The notes beneath the pieces were generated by a model. That model had not been told where the DNA came from, searched no databases, and was given only the letters and a program-made list of their open reading frames with translations. Below are positions 9,172 through 16,916 of a stretch of 64,000 nt of DNA, one piece after another. Made by a program: the position numbers and the translations under genes. Source of the stretch: a bacterium (GTDB lineage: Bacteria > Myxococcota > UBA727 > JAUIJE01); contig JAUIJE010000007.1 of NCBI GenBank assembly GCA_030431455.1, positions 248,001 to 312,000 on the forward strand. Reading direction: 5' to 3'. Numbering within the stretch: position 1 is the first letter of the stretch; every line of letters starts with the position of its first letter.

Positions 9172-10530
9172 GTGCCCGACACGTGGCTGTTCCCGGATGC
9201 GATTGTCGACGAGAACGGCGCCGTTCATCGCGGGGCGGGCCTGCACCTTCGTGACAATGCCATTGTGGGGATGGTGACCGGCCCACCCCCGAATGATGCC
9301 GTCCGGCTCGCCGGCCGGGTGCTGTTGCCCGGCTTCGCCAACGGCCACTCCCACGCCTTTCAGCGGGCCCTGCGGGGCCGGGTCGAGCGCGCCCCCGACG
9401 CGGGCATCGAGGACGACTTTTGGACCTGGCGCACCGAGATGTACCGGCTGGCCGAGACCCTCGACGGTGACGGCCTGGCCGCGGTGTGCCGCTGGGCGTT
9501 CGCGGATATGGTGACAAGCGGCTTCGTCCGGGTGGGGGAGTTTCATTACCTGCACCACGTCGGGGCCCTGTCCCCGCGCGAGGTCGCCCACGTCGTGGCC
9601 GGGGCGGCCCAGGCGGTGGGCGTTCGGCTCAGCTTGCTGCACACCGGGTACTTCCAGGGCGGGTTTGGCCACGCCCCGTCAAAGGCCCAGCGGCGGTTCG
9701 TCGTCGGGGACGCGGACACGTTTTTGGCCCACGTCGACGCGGCGCGCGCGGACCTGCCCCAGGTCGAGCACGGGGTCGCGATCCACAGCGTGCGGGCCTG
9801 CGGCCCGGCCGAGATTCGGGCGCTGGCCGGCTACGCCGAGGCCTCTGACCTGCCGTTGCACGTGCACGTCAGCGAGCAGCGCAAAGAGGTCGCCGACTGC
9901 CGCGCGGCCCACGGGGTGTCCCCCATTCGGTTGCTCGCGGACTGCGGCGCGTTGTCGCCCCGCACGGTCCTGGTCCACGCCACGCACATCGACGACGAGG
10001 ACGTGGCCCTCATCGCCCAGGCGGGGGCGCTGGTGTGCGTGTGCCCGAGCACCGAGCGCAACCTCGGCGACGGGCTATGCCCCATTGTGAAGCTGTTCGA
10101 TGCGGGGGTGCGCCTCACGGTGGGGACCGACTCCCACGCGCGCATCGATGCATTCGACGAGGCCCGGTCCCTCGAGGACCACGAGCGGCTGCGCACCGAG
10201 CGGCGCGCGGTGTTGCGACGGCCCGGCCGGCCCGGCCTGTTCGGCGCGGTGATGCCCGCCCTGCTCGGCGACGGCCACGCCGCGCTCGGGGCGCGCGCCG
10301 GTACCCTGTCGCCGGGATCGCCCGCGGACGTGGTGGCAGTGAAAAGCCCACCTGAGCTGGTGCTCGGCGACGGCGATGCCGCGCCCGATGCGCTCCTGCT
10401 CGGGGCCGGCCCCGGCCACGTGACCGACGTGTGGGTGGCCGGGCGCCAAGTGGTCAAAGGGGGCGCGCCCACCCAAGTGGACCTCGCCCCCCTGCTGGCC
10501 CAGCTCGACCGGTCGCGTCAGCGCGCGTGA
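9172..10530 (+). CDS. hutF: Formimidoylglutamate deiminase
   Basis: An amidohydrolase-superfamily enzyme of 452 residues. It converts N-formimidoyl-L-glutamate to N-formyl-L-glutamate plus ammonia in the five-step histidine degradation route. Visible motifs are the metal-binding GHSHAFQRALRGR (near residue 60), FHYLHH, the HVSEQRKEV segment, VHATHID and the late GTDSHARID aspartate. These are characteristic of HutF rather than guanine deaminase, which shares the fold. The GTG start lies one base after the stop of the TPR gene. No hutH, hutU, hutI or hutG is present in this window, so the rest of the pathway must be elsewhere. The 3' end overlaps the convergent zinc-ribbon gene by 13 bases. 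Confidence 0.9.
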   Translation: MPDTWLFPDAIVDENGAVHRGAGLHLRDNAIVGMVTGPPPNDAVRLAGRVLLPGFANGHSHAFQRALRGRVERAPDAGIEDDFWTWRTEMYRLAETLDGDGLAAVCRWAFADMVTSGFVRVGEFHYLHHVGALSPREVAHVVAGAAQAVGVRLSLLHTGYFQGGFGHAPSKAQRRFVVGDADTFLAHVDAARADLPQVEHGVAIHSVRACGPAEIRALAGYAEASDLPLHVHVSEQRKEVADCRAAHGVSPIRLLADCGALSPRTVLVHATHIDDEDVALIAQAGALVCVCPSTERNLGDGLCPIVKLFDAGVRLTVGTDSHARIDAFDEARSLEDHERLRTERRAVLRRPGRPGLFGAVMPALLGDGHAALGARAGTLSPGSPADVVAVKSPPELVLGDGDAAPDALLLGAGPGHVTDVWVAGRQVVKGGAPTQVDLAPLLAQLDRSRQRA

Positions 10531-10937
10531 ACGAGCACGCGCGGGCCGTCCGGGAACAGCACTTCGATCTTGGTCTTGTCCTTGAGCATGGTGGTCACGC
10601 CGGTCCCGAACTTCGGGTGCGCGATCACCTCGCCCACGGTGAACTGCGTCTTGGGCGAGTACCGCCGGGCCGCAGCCGGGTTGCGGCCCTCCATCATGCG
10701 GTCGTAATCGCTGGCGCGCAGGGTGCTGCGCCCCGCCTTGGATGACGACGAGCTCGACTTCTTGCGGGTCCCGGGCGGGTTGGCCCGGTACATGTGGGCG
10801 CCGTGACAGCTGTTACACTCGACCCGTTTTGGCGTCTTGCCGTCGTCCTTCATCGACACCACAGTGTGCAAAATCATGATTTTGCATTTGGTGCACCATG
10901 AATCGATATCGCCGCCGACGGTTGCCTGTTTGGTCAT
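10518..10937 (-). CDS. Zinc-ribbon protein with C-terminal UvrD-tail-like domain
   Basis: A 139-residue protein with two parts joined by a serine-rich linker (about 60-75). The N-terminal zinc ribbon has cysteine pairs WCTKC and CNSCHG. The C-terminal half (QFTVGEVIAHPKFGTGVTTML, then IEVLFPDGPRVLVHA) matches the small Tudor/SH3-like tail found at the end of UvrD/PcrA helicases, which contacts RNA polymerase. ATG at 10937 is chosen because GAGGAG lies 7 bases upstream; a GTG two codons earlier is less likely. A role in transcription or repair coupling is an inference. The zinc-ribbon coding region contains a perfect 20-bp palindrome (10867-10886) with unusually AT-rich codons for this genome. 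Confidence 0.8.
   Translation of the reverse strand: MTKQATVGGDIDSWCTKCKIMILHTVVSMKDDGKTPKRVECNSCHGAHMYRANPPGTRKKSSSSSSKAGRSTLRASDYDRMMEGRNPAAARRYSPKTQFTVGEVIAHPKFGTGVTTMLKDKTKIEVLFPDGPRVLVHAR
10867..10886. repeat. Perfect 20-bp palindrome inside the zinc-ribbon gene
   Basis: TGCAAAATCATGATTTTGCA reads identically on both strands. It encodes the CKIMILH stretch of the zinc ribbon using AAA, ATC, ATG, ATT and TTG codons, which are rare in the neighbouring genes. It lies 51 bases inside the gene and about 190 bases from the start of divergent pspA. Confidence 0.95.
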
Positions 10938-11072
10938 TTGCACTCCTCAAGGGCTGACAGGGTGCCCAAATCAAAGTCACCTGTCCACCCGGCGGCGCGG
11001 CTGTTCGCTCCCAACCCGGGATGTTTCGCGGCCCGGAACGGGTTATAAAGACGTCTCACGCTGAGGTTTTTG

Positions 11073-11885
11073 ATGAGCTTGTTCAAACGCATCGCCAACG
11101 TCGTCCGCTCCAACGTCAACGACGTGCTCGACAAAGCCGAGGATCCTCGAAAAATCCTCGATCAGACCATCTTGGACATGCAGAAAGAGCACAAGAGGGC
11201 GAAGCAGAAGCTCATCGAGACGATGACGCTGCAAAAGCAGAGCGAAAAACAGGCCGAGACGCTCGGCAAGCAGGCGGCGGAGTGGGAGCACAAGGCGATG
11301 GCCGCGCTCAAGGCGGGCGATGAGAGCCTCGCCCGCCAAGCCCTGACCGAAAAACAAAAGGTCGAGGAGATGGCCCAGGAAGCCACCGCCGGGTCCGCCC
11401 AGCAAAAAGGCTTCACCGAGGAGCTCAAGCGCAACGTGAAGGCCCTCGAAGAGAAGATCGAAGAGGCCAAGAAAAAACGCGACGAGCTCATCGCCCGGCT
11501 CAAGGCCGCGGAGATGAAAAAGAAGCAGGCGAGCATGTCCGAAAGCGGCGGCACCTCGGACGCGGTCTCGGACAGCAGCGCGTTCGACACGTTCGACCGC
11601 ATGGTCGAGCGCATCGAGCGCAGCGAAGCCGAGGTCGAGGCCCACAAAGAGCTGATGGGGGTCACCGCCAACGAGGTCGATGGGCAACTCGAGGCCCACT
11701 ACAAACAAAAGACCGAAGACGACCTGCTCGCCCAGCTCAAGGCCAAGATGGACGCGGAGAACGGCCCCGCCGCCGCCCCCGCGCCGGCCGCCGCGGCCGC
11801 CCCCGCCGCAGACGACGCGGCCGGCGACAAGTCCGCCGCCATCGACGACGAGCTGGCCGCGCTTCGGGCCAAGCTGGACGACTGA
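11073..11885 (+). CDS. pspA: Phage shock protein A / IM30 family protein
   Basis: A 270-residue coiled-coil protein of the ESCRT-III-like PspA/Vipp1 family, which binds the inner face of the cytoplasmic membrane and protects it under envelope stress. The amphipathic N-terminal helix (SLFKRIANVVRSNVNDVLDKAEDPRKILDQ) is intact and almost continuous helix follows to about residue 225. The last 40 residues form an Ala/Pro-rich segment and a short acidic tail that ordinary PspA lacks. ATG at 11073 has GAGG 7 bases upstream. No pspB, pspC or pspF neighbour is present, and I could not find a clean sigma-54 site upstream. A strong hairpin follows the stop. Confidence 0.92.
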   Translation: MSLFKRIANVVRSNVNDVLDKAEDPRKILDQTILDMQKEHKRAKQKLIETMTLQKQSEKQAETLGKQAAEWEHKAMAALKAGDESLARQALTEKQKVEEMAQEATAGSAQQKGFTEELKRNVKALEEKIEEAKKKRDELIARLKAAEMKKKQASMSESGGTSDAVSDSSAFDTFDRMVERIERSEAEVEAHKELMGVTANEVDGQLEAHYKQKTEDDLLAQLKAKMDAENGPAAAPAPAAAAAPAADDAAGDKSAAIDDELAALRAKLDD

Positions 11886-12135
11886 TTCTTGGGGAAGGGG
11901 CGCAGGCCCCTTCCCCCGCCTTGCGCGTCGCAAGCTCCGCGTTCGGCGGGTCTCCCTTCCCCCTCATCGCTCCAGGGGCCTTCGGCCCGTCGCGACGCCT
12001 CGGCTTTGCCTCGGGCTCGCATCCGGTTGGATGCGAGGCAATCGTCGTCGCCAGTCGTCCGCGTTTGCAGTCGTATGCAGTTGCATACCACCCGGCCGGG
12101 AAGATCATTCTGTTGACGCGTCGTCGACGGACGCT
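11886..12135. other. Hairpin-rich intergenic region after pspA
   Basis: This 250-base gap between convergent genes holds no credible ORF but several stems. These are a 10-bp terminator-like hairpin at 11891-11916, a perfect 9-bp stem with a GGTT loop at 12016-12037 (CTCGCATCC/GGATGCGAG), and the near-perfect palindrome GTATGCAGTTGCATAC at 12073-12088. It could be a structured 3' untranslated region or a small RNA; no promoter was recognised. Confidence 0.5.
11891..11916 (+). terminator. Hairpin terminator candidate for pspA
   Basis: GGGGAAGGGG pairs perfectly with CCCCTTCCCC across a six-base loop, starting 5 bases after the pspA stop. No T-run follows, so it may only protect the 3' end or work with Rho. 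Confidence 0.6.
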
Positions 12136-13041
12136 CTACGCGACGGTGCGGGCGCGGGCGGTGCGGACGGCGACCTTGCCGCCCGCGTCGATGGCGAGGG
12201 TGGCGTGGCCGAGGCGCAGGCCGGAGTGGCCGACCTGCATCACGTGCGTCTGGTGCCCGCCCTTGTGCGCGATGACGGTGGGCTCGTCGAGGAATGTGTG
12301 TGTATGGCCGCTCACGACGTAGTCGCAGCCGGGCACGTCCTTGGGCCAGTCGATGTCGCCGACCTCGCCGCGCGAGCCTTGGTACCCGAGGTGCGACACG
12401 CAGATCACGACGTCGCAGCGGCCCGCGCGCAGGGTCTCGATCTCGCGGCGCGCGGCCTCACGGGGGTCGGCGTAGTCGACGCCGCGGTGGAGCTTGGGGT
12501 TGACCAAACCCTCGAACGCGATGCCCAGCCCGAACAGGCCGACCTTGACCCCGGCGCGGTCGATCACGACCTGGGGGGTGACGAGGTCTTTGAGCGGGTT
12601 GACCTCGTCGAACGCGAAGTTGCTCACCACCGGGTGCATCAGGGGCGCGTGCTTGAGTTGGCGCACCAGGGTCTCGATCCCGGCGTCGAAATCGTGATTG
12701 CCGAGGCAGGTCGCGTCGTAGCCGAGCATGGCCATGGCCTTCATGTCGACTTCGCCCTGGAACGCGTTGAACCACGGCGTGCCCTGGAACGTGTCCCCCG
12801 CGTCGAGCAACACGCTGGCCGCGCTGGCGTCGCGGATGCGCTGGATGAGCGTGGCCCGGCGGGCCACCCCGCCCTGCCCGGCGTACTTGCCGCTGTCGAA
12901 GGGGAGCATGCGGCTGTGGGTGTCGTTGGTGTGCATCACCGCCAGCGACTTGCCGGTGGCGGCCCAGCTGCGGCGGGGGAGCATCAGGGTGGGCGCCACC
13001 GCGGCGGCCCCGGCCAAAAACGCGCGTCGGGTCTTGTTCAT
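12136..13041 (-). CDS. Exported 5'-nucleotidase-type metallophosphoesterase (catalytic half)
   Basis: A 301-residue protein with a twin-arginine-like signal (NKTRRAFLAGAAAVAP). It contains only the calcineurin-like phosphoesterase domain of the UshA/5'-nucleotidase family. Metal-ligand motifs are HTNDTHSR (near residue 37), DAGDTFQGTP, GNHDFDAG, the CVSHLGY histidine and SGHTHTFLD. The family's C-terminal substrate-binding domain is absent but is encoded by the gene immediately upstream, whose stop overlaps this ATG (ATGA). The two products are therefore probably made together and may form one enzyme that hydrolyses nucleotides or other phosphate esters in the periplasm. The start is fixed by the overlap and by the signal peptide. 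Confidence 0.9.
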   Translation of the reverse strand: MNKTRRAFLAGAAAVAPTLMLPRRSWAATGKSLAVMHTNDTHSRMLPFDSGKYAGQGGVARRATLIQRIRDASAASVLLDAGDTFQGTPWFNAFQGEVDMKAMAMLGYDATCLGNHDFDAGIETLVRQLKHAPLMHPVVSNFAFDEVNPLKDLVTPQVVIDRAGVKVGLFGLGIAFEGLVNPKLHRGVDYADPREAARREIETLRAGRCDVVICVSHLGYQGSRGEVGDIDWPKDVPGCDYVVSGHTHTFLDEPTVIAHKGGHQTHVMQVGHSGLRLGHATLAIDAGGKVAVRTARARTVA

Positions 13042-13832
13042 GAGGCCCCCGGCCCGCCGGCGCGCCCGTCGAGGACGGGGTCGATGGGCTGTCCCGCGGC
13101 CTGGGCGCGGAGGAAGGCGGCCTCGATCACGTCGCGCAGCAGCACGCCGGTGTAGACGGGGCCTTCGATGTCGCCGAGCTTGTAGTCGCCGCCCCCCTCG
13201 AACAGGTAGTCGTTGGTGCACACCGCGTAGCGCTTCTTGTGGTCGAGGGGCGCGTCCCCGACGACGATTTCGGTCGGGCCCGCCTCGGCCCGGGCGTACC
13301 GCAAGCCGCTGGCGGGGTCGCCGCGTTCGGCCAGGCGCCGCACAATCTTTTCCAGCCGTGCGCCGTCGACGGTGAACAGCACAATGCCATTGTCAAACGG
13401 CATCAGCTCCACCACCTGGCCGGCGGTGACCGACCCCGGGTCGAGGTCGATGCGCAGCCCGCCCATGTTGGTGAAGCACACGTCGGCCTTGACCCCGGCC
13501 ATCTCGAACACCCCGCTGCGCATCGCGTCGGTGACGAAATTGCCCATGCTGCTCTCGCCGTCGCGGTTGCGGGTCAAAGGCCCGGCCAGGGTGCCCACCA
13601 CCCGTTGGCTGCGGGCCTCGACCTGTTGGCGGTAGGGGTCCAAAAACGCCTGTACGCCCTCGTCGGCCGCGGTCTGGTCGTCGACCACCGTGGCCTGGGC
13701 CTGCACATCGACCTGTGGGGGGGGCTCAAACCCGGCGCCATCCCCGTCCCCCGCCCGATCCGGGGTGGACGCGCAGGCCGCGCCCAGAACCAGCCACAGC
13801 CAAAGGGCCACGCCGCACGAAGGCCGGATCAA
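13038..13832 (-). CDS. Lipoprotein carrying the 5'-nucleotidase C-terminal domain
   Basis: A 264-residue lipoprotein (signal followed by LGAAC, lipidated Cys20). From about residue 70 it contains the 5'-nucleotidase C-terminal domain, which binds the nucleoside. Recognisable parts are ESSMGNFVTDAMRSG, the NMGGLRIDLDPG (family NxGGxR) motif, LMPFDNGIVLFTVDGA and TNDYLFEGGGDY. It lacks any metallophosphoesterase domain; that half is the next gene, with an ATGA overlap. The apparent TTG start overlaps the stop of the upstream HEAT-repeat gene as TTGA. A GTG seven codons in is an alternative, but it would remove the basic n-region of the signal. Gene order is the reverse of domain order in UshA. 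Confidence 0.85.
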   Translation of the reverse strand: MIRPSCGVALWLWLVLGAACASTPDRAGDGDGAGFEPPPQVDVQAQATVVDDQTAADEGVQAFLDPYRQQVEARSQRVVGTLAGPLTRNRDGESSMGNFVTDAMRSGVFEMAGVKADVCFTNMGGLRIDLDPGSVTAGQVVELMPFDNGIVLFTVDGARLEKIVRRLAERGDPASGLRYARAEAGPTEIVVGDAPLDHKKRYAVCTNDYLFEGGGDYKLGDIEGPVYTGVLLRDVIEAAFLRAQAAGQPIDPVLDGRAGGPGAS

Positions 13833-15397
13833 AACCGCCCCCCGATGCTCGCCACCGGGACCGGCCGCCGGTTGTCGAACTGGTCGGCGACCGCCGAAAT
13901 CGTGGGCGGGTCGAGGTCAAAATCACCCGACAGGAGGGGGTCCCAGCTTTTGGGCGCGAGCAACGTGAGCGTCGCGCCCACCACCGCGCCGGTGGCGTAC
14001 CCGCCCGCCACCGCCCAGCCCGAGCCTTCGGTGAACGGGAACAGCTCGCTCTGCAACTGGAACGTCTCCACCAGGCCGGTGACCGTGCCCGCGAGCACGC
14101 CGAGGGCGGCGCCGCCGACGACCCCGCCCACGCAGGGCAGGATGCCGATCTCGTTGGGCCCGACCGCGATGGTGGTCAAAGCCCCCGCGCCCCCCGCGGC
14201 CAGCATCGCCACCCCCGCCGTCCCCTGCATGTCGAATCGCGACGAGAGCGCGATGCCGCCGAAGCCGACCGCGGTGGAAAACGCCACCGTCGCGCCCAGC
14301 GCGAGCGCCCCCGCCGACGGGGGCCGGGTCTCGTTGAGCAACACGCCGAACCCGGTGCCGACCAAGGTCCCGGCCAGGCCGTACGCGGACATGTTGAGCG
14401 CGGCCTCGGGCCCGGTGGCGCTCAAGGCCCCCAAGCCGTAGCCCGCCAGCGTGCCCAGCACGCCGAGCTGCACCACGGTCTGGGCCCGCACGAGGTCGTC
14501 GGCGCGGAAAAACGCGTAGGTCGCGCCGCCGACGGTGCCGGCCACAAAGCCGGTCAAGCCGCCCAGCGGCGACAGGGGCTGGAGCACGGGCCCGCCGTAG
14601 GTGGCCATGAACAGCCCGCCGTGCAGCCACCCGGCCATGCCGCCGAACAGGCCCACCCAGGCGGTGCTCGCGGCGACCTCGAGGCCGCTGGCCTGCGCGA
14701 TGAGGCGCCCCGGGGGTGGCACCACCTGCAGCTGGTTGCGGTCGGGATCGTAGGCCGCCCGCCGGTAGGTCAGGCCGTGGCGGTCCTTCAGGCGGTCGGC
14801 GTAGTCGAGAAAAAACGCGCCCACCCGGCGGTCTTCGTGGCCGACCTGGCCCGCGACCTCAGCCAGGGCTTCGGGCTGGCCGATGTTGGACAGGGCCCAG
14901 CCGGCCATGGTCACCACGTCGACGTCCGGGTCCTCGAGGGCGGCGACCAACACCGGGGTCTGGGGCGCGGACACCGGCTCGGGCAGCCGGCCGAGGCACT
15001 CCGCGGCCTGCCGGCGCACCAGCGCGTCGGGGTCGATGCGCAACACGCGACCACAGATGCGGGCGGTGGCCCGGCTGGGGTCGCGGTCGGCCAACAGCTG
15101 CAGGGCCCGAACCCGGACGTCGCGGTCGTCGGCGGTCCGGGCCGCGCGGCGCAGGATCGGCCGGGCGAGCTGGATGTCGCTGCTCTGGTACCGGTCGAGA
15201 TCGGCGATGCTCGGGGACGCAGGCGCGGGACGAATGCCGGCCGGGGCCGCCTCGGTCGTCGACGCGGCGGCGGGGTCGGCCACGTCCGCGATGTCCGCTG
15301 GCGGGGTCTTTGGTGCGGCCGCGGGCGTGTCCTCCGCGAGGACCGACCCGCTGAGCAGCCAGCAGGTTGTTATGCCGAGCAGAGCCGCGACGCGCAT
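13829..15397 (-). CDS. Exported HEAT-repeat and multi-pass membrane protein
   Basis: A 522-residue protein of unknown function. It starts at the Met before the signal RVAALLGITTCWLLSGSVLA. After an Ala/Pro-rich linker, residues about 65-190 form HEAT/PBS-type repeats (DVRVRALQLLADRDPSRAT, ALVRRQAAECLGRLPEP, DPDVDVVTMAGWALSNIG). The rest (about 230-495) is a series of Gly/Ala-rich hydrophobic segments typical of a multi-pass or glycine-zipper membrane domain. It is the first gene of an operon with the split 5'-nucleotidase (TTGA overlap). It is divergent from tldD, with about 100 bases between them for both promoters. Confidence 0.75.
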   Translation of the reverse strand: MRVAALLGITTCWLLSGSVLAEDTPAAAPKTPPADIADVADPAAASTTEAAPAGIRPAPASPSIADLDRYQSSDIQLARPILRRAARTADDRDVRVRALQLLADRDPSRATARICGRVLRIDPDALVRRQAAECLGRLPEPVSAPQTPVLVAALEDPDVDVVTMAGWALSNIGQPEALAEVAGQVGHEDRRVGAFFLDYADRLKDRHGLTYRRAAYDPDRNQLQVVPPPGRLIAQASGLEVAASTAWVGLFGGMAGWLHGGLFMATYGGPVLQPLSPLGGLTGFVAGTVGGATYAFFRADDLVRAQTVVQLGVLGTLAGYGLGALSATGPEAALNMSAYGLAGTLVGTGFGVLLNETRPPSAGALALGATVAFSTAVGFGGIALSSRFDMQGTAGVAMLAAGGAGALTTIAVGPNEIGILPCVGGVVGGAALGVLAGTVTGLVETFQLQSELFPFTEGSGWAVAGGYATGAVVGATLTLLAPKSWDPLLSGDFDLDPPTISAVADQFDNRRPVPVASIGGRF

Positions 15398-15500
15398 GAA
15401 GGGGACCTTAGCCGAAGACACCGGCAAGTACACGCACGCGCGCACGGCTTGGGTGCTTTTCCTTTTTCCAGTCACGCCGTATGCGGGCCTGACGAGGACA

Positions 15501-16916
15501 ATGATGGCTGAATCCCTGTTGGACCCGACTTTGGTTTCCCGTTTGCTCGGTCGCGCGCTCGGCCAGGGCGCGGGCTTTGCTGAAGTCTACGTGCAAAAGC
15601 GCCGCTCCCTGGGCATCGAGCTCGACGACGGCAACATCAAAAGCGCCCAGGCCGGGACCACCCACGGGGTCGGCATCCGCGTGGTCAATGGGGCGCAGGT
15701 CGCGTACGCGCACTCGGACGACCTGTCCGAGGAGGCGTTGCTCGCCTGCGCCGACGCGGTCTCGCGCATCGGGGACGGCACCGCCGACCTCGCGGTGGCC
15801 AAGCCGTTGTCCGAGAAGGACCGGCCCCACCTCGCCGACCCCGACGCGGCCTCGGCCGGGTTCACCGTCGACGACAAGCTCGCCCTGCTCCGCCGCGCCG
15901 ACGATTGCGCACGCCGCGAAGCGCCCCACCTCTTCCGGGTCCTGGGCGGCTACGCGGACATCGACGAACAGATCCTGATCGCGAACAGCGAGGGGTTGCT
16001 CATCGAGGACACCCGCGCGCTGTGCCGGCTCAACCTGCAGGTGATCCTCAAAGAAACGGACGGCCGGCCGCGGGTCGGCTCCTACGGGGGCGGTTCTCGT
16101 CGAGGGGTGGCCCACTATCGCGACCTTCAAGACCCCGAGTCCATCGCCCAGGAAGCGGTGCGCATGGCCCAGGCCCAAATGGGGGCCAAGCCCGCCCCCT
16201 CGGGCGAGCAAGTGGTGGTGCTCGGCCCCGCCTCGTCGGGCATCCTGCTGCACGAAGCGGTGGGCCACGGGCTGGAAGCGGACTTCATCCGAAAGAAGAG
16301 CAGCCTGTTCGCGGGGCGGCTGGGCGAAAAGGTCGCCAGCGAGCTGTGCACGGTGATCGACGACGGCACCATCGAACACGCGCGCGGGAGCCTCAACGTC
16401 GACGACGAGGGCACCCCCACCCGGCGCAACGTGTTGATCGAAAAAGGGGTGCTCAAGGGGTTCATCTCCGATCGCATCAACGCCGACCTGCTCGGCCACG
16501 AGCGTTCGGGCAACGGCCGGCGCCAGAGCTTCCGCCACAAGCCCATGCCCCGCATGACCAACACGTTCTTGCAGCCCGGGGAGCACGACGCGGAAGAGAT
16601 CCTCAAAGGGGTCAAGCGGGGGCTGTACTGCCGCGCGTTCGGCGGCGGCCAGGTCGACATCGCCAACGGCAACTTCGTGTTCGAGGTGCGCGAGGGCTAC
16701 GTCATCGAAGACGGCAAGCTCACCCACCCCGTGCAGGGCGCGACCTTGGTCGGCAACGGCCCAGAGACATTGGGCAAAGTCAGCCGCGTGGGGGGCGACG
16801 CCGGGTTTGACCCGGGCATCTATACCTGTGGCAAGGGCGGCCAGTCGGTGCCCGTCACCGTGGGCTTGCCCACCGTGCGCATCGACGGCGTCACCGTCGG
16901 AGGGACCAACGCATGA
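15501..16916 (+). CDS. tldD: Metalloprotease TldD
   Basis: The protease subunit of the TldD/TldE heterodimer, which degrades unfolded peptides and matures some modified peptides such as microcin B17. It has 471 residues. The zinc motif HEAVGH at residues 251-256 sits in GILLHEAVGHGLEADF, with the characteristic DEGTPTRRNVLIEKGVLKG, RMTNTFLQPG and FGGGQVDIANGNFVFEV segments downstream. ATG at 15501, or the adjacent ATG at 15504, has GAGG just upstream. It overlaps tldE by ATGA, consistent with equimolar production. TldD/E often acts on leader peptides of RiPPs; whether it touches the bufferin-like precursor 32 kb away is only speculation. Confidence 0.95.
   Translation: MMAESLLDPTLVSRLLGRALGQGAGFAEVYVQKRRSLGIELDDGNIKSAQAGTTHGVGIRVVNGAQVAYAHSDDLSEEALLACADAVSRIGDGTADLAVAKPLSEKDRPHLADPDAASAGFTVDDKLALLRRADDCARREAPHLFRVLGGYADIDEQILIANSEGLLIEDTRALCRLNLQVILKETDGRPRVGSYGGGSRRGVAHYRDLQDPESIAQEAVRMAQAQMGAKPAPSGEQVVVLGPASSGILLHEAVGHGLEADFIRKKSSLFAGRLGEKVASELCTVIDDGTIEHARGSLNVDDEGTPTRRNVLIEKGVLKGFISDRINADLLGHERSGNGRRQSFRHKPMPRMTNTFLQPGEHDAEEILKGVKRGLYCRAFGGGQVDIANGNFVFEVREGYVIEDGKLTHPVQGATLVGNGPETLGKVSRVGGDAGFDPGIYTCGKGGQSVPVTVGLPTVRIDGVTVGGTNA

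Noticed and set aside
10938-11072. Sigma-54 promoter for pspA
   Set aside because: GG and GC elements are present near 11000, but the spacing is one base off and TTGC is not matched. No pspF gene adjoins.
11886-12135. Short plus-strand ORFs after pspA (for example from 11889)
   Set aside because: They span the hairpins, have Arg/Ser/Pro-rich random composition and lack ribosome sites.
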